In this document: one piece after another, positions 58,690 to 64,000 of the stretch | Position numbering within the stretch: the stretch's first letter is position 1 | Layout: every line of letters starts with the position of its first letter | NCBI GenBank assembly: GCA_025618425.1 | Contig: CM046833.1 | Span: 186,001 to 250,000, forward strand | Reading direction: 5' to 3' | DNA length: 64,000 nucleotides | From: Heliocidaris tuberculata | Taxonomy: Eukaryota > Echinodermata > Echinoidea > Camarodonta > Echinometridae | Program-made: the position numbers and the translations under genes | The notes under the pieces: model-generated | What the model was told of the DNA's origin: nothing | The model's database searches: none | Seen by the model: only the letters and a program-made list of their open reading frames with translations

Positions 58690-59330
58690 TGGTGTTTACA
58701 CAACTGGCTTCTTTACCACTGGCATCTTTGCTTCTGGCATTTTGACATCTGACATTTTTACCACACACTGGCATTTTGACATCGGACATTTTTACCACAC
58801 ACTGGCATTTTGACATCTGACATTTTTACCACACTCTGGCATTTTGACATCTGACATTTTTACCACACACTGGCATTTTGACATCGGACATTTTTACCAC
58901 ACACTGGCATTTTGACATCTGACATTTTTACCACACTCTGGCATTTTGACATCTGACATTTTTACCACACACTGGCATTTTGACATCTGACATTTTTACC
59001 ACACTCTGGAATTTTGACATCGGACATTTTTACCACACTCTGGCATTTTGACATCTGACATTTTTACCACACACTGGCATTTTGACATCGGACATTTTTA
59101 CCACACACTGGCATTTTGACATCTGACATTTTTACCACACTCTGGCATTTTGACATCTGACATTTTTACCACACACTGGCATTTTGACATCTGACATTTT
59201 TACCACACTCTGGAATTTTGACATCGGGCATTTTTACCACACTCTGGCATTTTGACATCGGACATTTTTACCACACTCTGGCATTTTACCTCTGACATTT
59301 CTACCTCTGCCAGCTTTACATCTTTCATTT
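58690..59330. repeat. 34-bp satellite with higher-order structure
   Basis: Sixteen near-perfect 34-bp units (core TTTGACATCTGACATTTTTA then CCACACACTGGCAT) run from about 58,741 to 59,284, with decayed units on both sides. Variants alternate (CTG/CGG, ACACA/ACACT, GGCAT/GGAAT), so that two consecutive six-unit blocks (58,843-59,046 and 59,047-59,250) carry the same variant order. 34 is not a multiple of 3, so this is not coding. Confidence 0.92.
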
Positions 59331-59449
59331 TAAATTCTGACAATTATAAATCTGGCACTTTCACCTCTGAAATTGTTTGCTCTTATATGTTTTTAATACC
59401 TCTTACATTTTTACACCGAACTGAAATAACATTTTCACTGTAATAAAAC

Positions 59450-60535
59450 CTTAAAATCTAGAAATACTTAAAAAGTGATTTGGTAACTTTGTAGAGGCTT
59501 GATAAAATCTGAGCTGCCTGGCCTTACATGCTATCAGTGTATGTAAAATGGTGTAAAAAGTGTAAAAATGAAGCCCAGGAAAAAAAAGCATTTCAAAATC
59601 ATGTGCTTCGCAAAACTAAACATAATGCAAGTGACCGGAAATGCCACACTCATTTTCCCCCATAGACTCAGTGTTAGACTGAAGCGTATGGCCATACGCT
59701 TTCGTAAATGGGAGTATTCAGTCATAGATATCTTATTAATAGCATTATATATTTGAAAACCTTTCTATGCCTGGCTATTTATTTATCCTTCTGAACATCA
59801 TTATACAACGTAGATATCAAAATTCAACAGTTTATTAAATCAAGCCTCCACAAAGTTACCGAATCCCTTTAAAGCATTAATTAAAAACGGTGATAGATTA
59901 CGGAATCATGATTAAAGAAATTTACGAATAAAGATTAAAAAGGCCGATAATTCGAGCACGTAATTATCATATAACGTCATGAGAGAGTTAAAGATCAAAA
60001 TACAAACTAATTCAAACTTATAAGCAGTACTGACTATTGTAAAGAATATTTTGAAATTAAAGAAAGCCATACAATATCTTAAAAGCTACCCAGTATACAT
60101 GTATTTATGAATTTAAAAAGAAAATAGAATTGCCCATGAGCGGATTATTCCTCATGTGAAAAACCAAGCGCGCCAAAAGACGGATGAAAAAAACAAAAAA
60201 CGAATCGGAGCCAACTGAATTATTTGCGTAACAAATCTGCTACAATGGCAGTTCTGGCACACTTAAAAGAAATAAAAATTGCATATCTATTTCACTGTAT
60301 TAGCTTTAAAACTGTTCTAGATTTTTGTTAAGGGATCCAATCTTAAGAGAGAGAGAAAAAAAAATAATCGGGGATGACACACAGGATAATTAAATCTTTC
60401 CCTGCTTATATTCAGGTATATTTACAGAAACTGTTTGGTAGATATCATTTATAAACATTCGGTGTCCAAGTTTTGTTTAATTCTGCGAAAATATATATAT
60501 ATTTTTTTTTCAGTTATTAAAACCAGAACTCTATG
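59450..60535. other. no gene recognised; 3' flank of minus gene
   Basis: AT-rich sequence. TTTATT (AATAAA on the minus strand) occurs near 59,782 and 59,830, possible polyadenylation signals about 700 bp after the stop. Confidence 0.4.
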
Positions 60536-60541
60536 TCACCT

Positions 60542-60867
60542 TTAATTCTTTAATTGGTCGATGAACATAAGTTCCCGGGCTACGTCTAAGAAACCGTGCT
60601 CTACAAGTTTGTCGATCAGGACCCATCGGTCATTGGATTCTCTTCCAAGAACCATATCTTTTGCACCTTTGAACGTCCCAGGCTGATGTTTCCAGTTCCG
60701 AAACCAGTCATAAATGATTTTGCTTTCGTCGTAGAGCGATCCATGCGCTCCTCGAAACTCCTCCTGAACGGTGAACGCGGTAGAGAACCGTTCTAGTTGC
60801 CCTTCATAGATCATCCTAGCAAGGTGGTAGATGTAATCGAAGCAGACTTCACTAGGGATGTATTTAC
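60542..60867 (-). CDS. C-terminal death-fold-like exon D of minus gene
   Basis: Acceptor ATTATTGAAG, phase 1; 108 residues, stop TAA at 60,542. It begins GKYIPSEVCFDYIYHLARMI, with central YDESKIIYDWFRNWKHQPGT and end DKLVEHGFLDVARELMFIDQ. It aligns along its whole length with plus exon D' (YDW..NW core, LVxHGFLD end). No lesion is visible, in contrast to exons B and C, so the exon itself may still be under constraint or the lesions may be recent or artefactual. Confidence 0.75.
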
Positions 60868-60924
60868 CTTCAATAATATATGCGGTTAGACAGAAAAAAA
60901 ATAGAGGGAGGGGGGCAAATAGAC

Positions 60925-61076
60925 ATATATATATATATATATATATTTAGTTCAAAAATAATGCGACGGAGATTAAATATTGAGACACAGATAGGCGAAA
61001 TACTGAACTTTTTGTGTCCAACGGAGCGATTTATTCTGTGTCTCTCTTCACATATATATATATATATATATATATA

Positions 61077-61113
<37 letters not shown>

Positions 61114-61135
61114 TGTGTGTGTGTGAGAGAGAGGA
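60925..61135. repeat. (TA)n and (TG)n microsatellites in intron C-D
   Basis: (TA)n at about 60,926-60,947 and 61,052-61,078, (GT)n at 61,079-61,126. They lie within the intron between exons C and D. Confidence 0.95.
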
Positions 61136-61169
61136 TTGATGACACCGGAGACAAGGACGTAGCTCAACT

Positions 61170-61222
61170 TCAACTTTATTAGACCAAGCTTTCGGCCTTC
61201 CCGGCCTTCTTTAGGTTCTGAA
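61170..61222 (-). repeat. hairpin with GAAAG/CTAAAGA core words
   Basis: On the minus strand CTAAAGAAGGCCGGGAAGGC followed by CGAAAGC and CTTGGTC. The GGCC/GGCC stem lies between a CTAAAGA and a GAAAG box, the same layout as at 36,008 but with one core change. Probably the end of a retroelement; the minus strand continues TAATAAAG. Confidence 0.5.
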
Positions 61223-61298
61223 GATAATTATAATACAAACATATAGTATATACTTCAATATACACACATACTAGTGTGTGTGTGTGTTTATATTCCAT

Positions 61299-61651
61299 TT
61301 GATAACAAAATATACATTTGCATATTCATATCAGCATATACCTTCCTGGCTACAGTTTATTACAAGTAACTTAATGAATGAATGATAAGAACATAGCTCG
61401 GAAATACTGTACAAAAATTTGATATAAAAGACCGCTTACCTAAAGTGAAGTTTCGTTGAGGGTGACTGTTGTATGTGTGTGGTATATTGGTGTGTGTGAA
61501 TTTGTGCGGTCAAGTGTGAATAAATTACTGACCTTTGACATTGTCTAAGGGCTGTGTTCTTATAATTCATTCATTAAGTTACTTGCAGTAAACTGTAGCC
61601 ATGAAGGTATATGCTGATATCAATATGCAAATGTATATTTTGTTGTCAAAT
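61299..61651. mobile_element. palindromic MITE in intron C-D
   Basis: Inverted arms of about 100 bp: TTTGATAACAAAATATACAT, then CAGCATATACCTTCCTGGC, and TTACAAGTAACTTAATGAAT, with complements at 61,566-61,651. The centre has TGTGTGTGAATTTGTGCGG. The arms are about 90% alike by eye. Confidence 0.82.
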
Positions 61652-61719
61652 AATATATATAACAATTAATACCCTTTAGATAACGAGCCGACAAAATAAA
61701 AGTTAAATTCATATTGTAC

Positions 61720-62023
61720 CTTCAAGAACTGATCTTGCAATGTCGGGTTTTCCAATGTCCACCAGGCCTTCTACTATAGCTGCCCTGTAGTTGAATTCAG
61801 CATGACGTGTTTTTTCTTTCCAGATCCGAAATAAAAAACACTGATCTGGAACACCTGAGAAAGGGAGGCAGTAGTCTTCATCATCAGTCACTCTAAGAAT
61901 ATTGTGGACCACAGTGTGCTGTTGCCTTTTACCTTCCCTCGCGCAAAGTGTCGCCAGTTCAGTTGTTGATTTTCATGACTGCATCTGAAATGGCATATAG
62001 TTCTCCGTAGGCCATGTCATCTT
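61720..62023 (-). pseudogene. death-fold-like exon C of minus gene, frame-broken
   Basis: Acceptor TTTGAAG (61,720-62,023 if exon starts AAGATGAC), donor G/GTACAA, both phase 1. Three frame segments are needed. The first is EDDMAYGELYAISDAVMKIN. The second is NWRHFARGK and on, after a break near 61,955-61,960. The third is VVHNILRVTDDEDYCLPFSG through WKEKTRHAEFNYRAAIVEGL and DIARSVLEG, after a break near 61,912. Two missing bases restore the expected phase. The segments in order give a typical death-domain layout (W-R-H-F-A-R helix 2, W-K-E-K helix 5, final GLVDIGKPDIA helix 6). It pairs with plus exon C', which instead carries a long acidic insertion. Either a pseudogene or assembly indels. 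Confidence 0.72.
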
Positions 62024-62139
62024 CTTCAAAGCAGAAGAAAAAGTTATATTTATTATACTTCATAGCACCGTTTCAGAATTTTTGAATATTCACATTATAA
62101 TGAAAATATAACAACGTCCGACCGTAGTATCAGTTATAA

Positions 62140-62210
62140 TGATGATAATAGCTGTTTCTTATAAGCTCCTTACCGGTTACAATTTAACCGACCAAAGCGC
62201 TTATAGCATT
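62140..62210. repeat. dispersed repeat end, ATAATAGCTGTTTCTTATAAG
   Basis: An ATGATGATAATAG run followed by GCTGTTTCTTATAAGC and CAAAGCGCTTATAGC. Similar in layout to 32,290 and 36,185. It lies in the B-C intron. Confidence 0.5.
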
Positions 62211-62479
62211 ATTACCACAGTCACTGGTTTCAGTTGCGATTCTGCACATTGCAGTGCACGTTCTCCACTCCTTTGGGGAGCATTCCAGACAATAGGCACT
62301 ATACATATCAAACCTTAGAATAAATAAATGGCCGCTATTTATAAGAGCAAGTTAGTCCCCTGTTGTGTGTTGTTTCCCTTTGGAACTTGCAGTCTACCCC
62401 GAATAGAAGACACATTTTCTATTAAAATTTATTATGGAAATCCTATCTCATTGAATATTACGAACAAGTGCAATCATAC

Positions 62480-62771
62480 CAATCATTTTTCTTCGAATGG
62501 CGAATCAAAATCCCGCCTTCCTGAGCTTCCTCCACAATCCCTGTCTTTGGTAATTTTTCTCCATCAAGTCAACTAATCGGGAGACGAGTCCAACAGTCCC
62601 CATACTGAGATGAGAGTGTTCGAATACTCAGTGGCCGGTAAGATACCATTCTACCCTCACTCACTCCAAGAGCTCTGGCTACAGGAAGGACATCAGTTAT
62701 GAGAAGATCAAAGGCTATATCCACGTACTCAGCCTTGTGAATGGAACTGTCCCTCAAGGATGGCACAAGAC
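62480..62771 (-). pseudogene. death-fold-like exon B of minus gene, frameshift and stop
   Basis: Acceptor GGTATCTAG and donor G/GTATGA, phase 1 at both ends, as in plus exon B'. The first segment reads HKAEYVDIAFDLLITDVLPV then ARALGVSEGRMVSY, matching AEVVDMALDLIMEDFHPFAH. At a GGGG run (about 62,600) one extra base shifts the frame. The second segment then reads GTVGLVSRLVDLMEKNYQRQ and LWRKLRKAGF, colinear with exon B'. An in-frame TGA follows, at the position of a Gln in B', and the last residues before the donor align again. Total length fits one inserted base. The stop is not explained by a homopolymer error. Confidence 0.75.
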
Positions 62772-63181
62772 CTAGATACCAAATTGTAAATTCAGTTTAA
62801 CGTACTATTTCATCCTTGTTTTAATAGGTTTCGAACATACACTGCCCTATTCATATCATTCAGAGAGGGAAATTGTACATGAGACAAAGTATAAATGTTT
62901 TGTTAAAATGTTGATTATTTTAAAAATTAAGTTATACTTTGGCAAGCACTGGGTTAATCACAAGGGACGGAATAAAATCTGCTAATTATTTTATTGACAG
63001 AGATGTTAGGCATTTAGATTTTAGAATTGTTGTTGTGGCAAGTTCAAAATCTATCCTCGAGTCTGTAGGTAATATCCCAATACGAACGCCCATAAGACAA
63101 GCGTGGGTCATGCTTTCTTGGAAGTGGAATGCCAATGAATTTGAGAACTGATTTGTTGAACCTTACAGTGCTCCCCAATAC

Positions 63182-63424
63182 CGAAAAGCCATTTATCAGA
63201 AATATTTGTGGTCTTCAAAGCAGACACCAGTTTCTCATGCTTCTCTGTAGATTCCACTTGACTTGCTTGTCTCCAAGCACACAAGGCCTCCAACCTTTTA
63301 TCCTCGACTGCATCTGCAGGTACATCGGAAATTCCAAGTAGTTTCCAGAAAGTTGTTACCAATGTTGAGTCGAGGTAATGAGCAATCACCTTCAGCTCCT
63401 CGTCAGAGGGCCACTACTCATTAT
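63182..63424 (-). pseudogene. death-domain exon A of minus gene
   Basis: About 77 residues: WPSDEELKVIAHYLDSTLVT, then TFWKLLGISDVPADAVEDKR, then ALCAWRQASQVESTEKHEKL and TTNISDKWLFG. This is the clearest death-domain pattern in the window: helix-2 LGI, a W in helix 5 and a short final helix. Donor G/GTATTG (63,181), phase 1, weak. A phase-1 acceptor CATCTAG at 63,425 would include an in-frame TAG three codons in. Using GAGTAG/TGG as acceptor at 63,413 avoids the stop but gives phase 0, unlike all other junctions. No counterpart is seen upstream of the plus gene. Earlier exons, if any, lie beyond the window. Confidence 0.7.
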
Positions 63425-63429
63425 CTAGA

Positions 63430-63770
63430 TGGTTTGATTGGGAAGCATACAAAATACTTTCGGTTTTGATATATTTGTGCCGCTGTTCTACTTTTTAAAA
63501 AGTTCCAATCATTACTACAATTTATTTTCTATTTACACAATAAATAGGTGATCCCATAATTTTGTTTCGGCGATTTTCTCAAGGTTTATTTGATTTAAAA
63601 AAAAAGAAGCAGAGTTTAATAGCGCTTGAGTCTGCAACTGTGTTTTTTGCGTAAAGTTTTGCGTTGGATAAAGTGTTTGGCAAAGTGAAGAAGTGAGGAA
63701 TTCGATTTGTATTAGGCAGTAGCCGTGGAGCGATTGATACCTGTCATGCCTGAGAAGGTCATGTATGTCT
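63430..63770. other. no gene recognised
   Basis: A coding-like minus piece (TYMTFSGMTG before a GTATCA donor at about 63,738) could be part of an upstream exon, but its phase does not fit exon A. Confidence 0.3.
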
Positions 63771-63774
63771 TATC

Positions 63775-63830
63775 AGGGGCGGATCCAGGATTTCGTATAA
63801 GGGGGGGGGGGCACACAAATGCAGGATTGT
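63775..63830. mobile_element. left end of a GGCGGATCCAGGATTT MITE
   Basis: CAGGGGCGGATCCAGGATTT followed by CGTATAAG and a G-run, matching the left end of 16,586-16,740. The right end is not in the window. Confidence 0.7.
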
Positions 63831-63904
63831 CAACTTTGGGAAACTGCTTGGAGGGAGACCCATATTTTTTTGGTCTCTCGCCAGCCCTCCAAAAGTCGCT
63901 CAGT

Positions 63905-63905
<1 letters not shown>

Positions 63906-63947
<42 letters not shown>

Positions 63948-63996
63948 GGGGGGGGGGGGGGGGGGGGGGTGGGGGGGGGGGGGGGGGGGGGGGGGG
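63906..63996. repeat. ~90-bp near-pure poly-G tract
   Basis: Only two T interruptions. It may be real, as other G-runs here are 10-25 bp, or an assembly/gap-edge artefact. Confidence 0.9.
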
Positions 63997-64000
63997 TTAT

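Noticed and set aside
58628..58816. Cys/Lys/Val repeat frame as a repetitive secreted peptide
   Set aside because: The 34-bp unit is not a multiple of three, so the frame is lost after a few units.
1..64000. tRNA or rRNA genes
   Set aside because: No cloverleaf with GTTCRANNC box or recognisable rRNA core was found by eye; a covariance search would be decisive.

Overview
The window looks like a piece of an animal nuclear genome from a marine invertebrate, most likely an echinoid of the Lytechinus or Strongylocentrotus type. It is AT-rich and intron-bearing, with very little coding sequence, many microsatellites, long C/G homopolymers and dense DNA-transposon and MITE-like insertions. The host assignment is an inference from sequence style. 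No prokaryotic-style genes, rRNA, tRNA or CRISPR arrays were seen.

Coding content is confined to a few places. At 43,986-45,838 (+) there are three exons of a multi-domain protein that resembles a tandem death-fold protein. At 63,424-60,542 (-) there are four exons of a paralogue. Three of its exons (B, C, D) match the three plus-strand exons in order, domain and intron phase (phase 1, a split Gly or similar codon at nearly every junction). The two genes point towards each other. The minus copy carries a frameshift and an in-frame stop in exon B, two apparent 1-bp losses in exon C and a possible stop in exon A, so it looks like a pseudogene unless the assembly is faulty. The plus copy has one apparent 1-bp frameshift and a roughly 125-residue acidic insertion inside one death-like domain. 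Weaker coding candidates lie at 2,108-2,248, 4,062-4,310, 20,377-20,601 and 42,790-43,170. A decayed CR1/L2-like non-LTR retrotransposon lies at 52,150-53,800 (-).

The rest is mobile and repetitive DNA. Region 1-7 kb is mostly unique sequence with microsatellites. At 7.8-9.5 kb a 1.49-kb long-TIR element with TA duplications sits inside a MITE, and its near-identical twin is at 18.6-20.1 kb. At 13.7-15.1 kb is a TTGGGCAA-word element, itself interrupted by a repeat that recurs at 55.2 kb. From 23.9 to 40.8 kb there is a nested set of insertions. A minisatellite-like family (GGACAACTACCCCC words plus a conserved block carrying a DR1 nuclear-receptor-type site) is split by element Y. Y is split by element X, and X is split by a 9,956-bp element T and a foldback element Z. 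T in turn holds further MITEs and a satellite. Target-site duplications and an uninterrupted second copy of X at 39.5-40.1 kb support the order of events. Distal regions hold hAT-like elements with 8-bp duplications (16.6 and 49.3-50.6 kb) and a 34-bp satellite with a 204-bp higher-order unit (58.7-59.3 kb).

The most unusual theme is that at least six unrelated-looking elements are each built from a private 8-25 nt word repeated in both orientations. Several share G-run ends and 8-bp target duplications.
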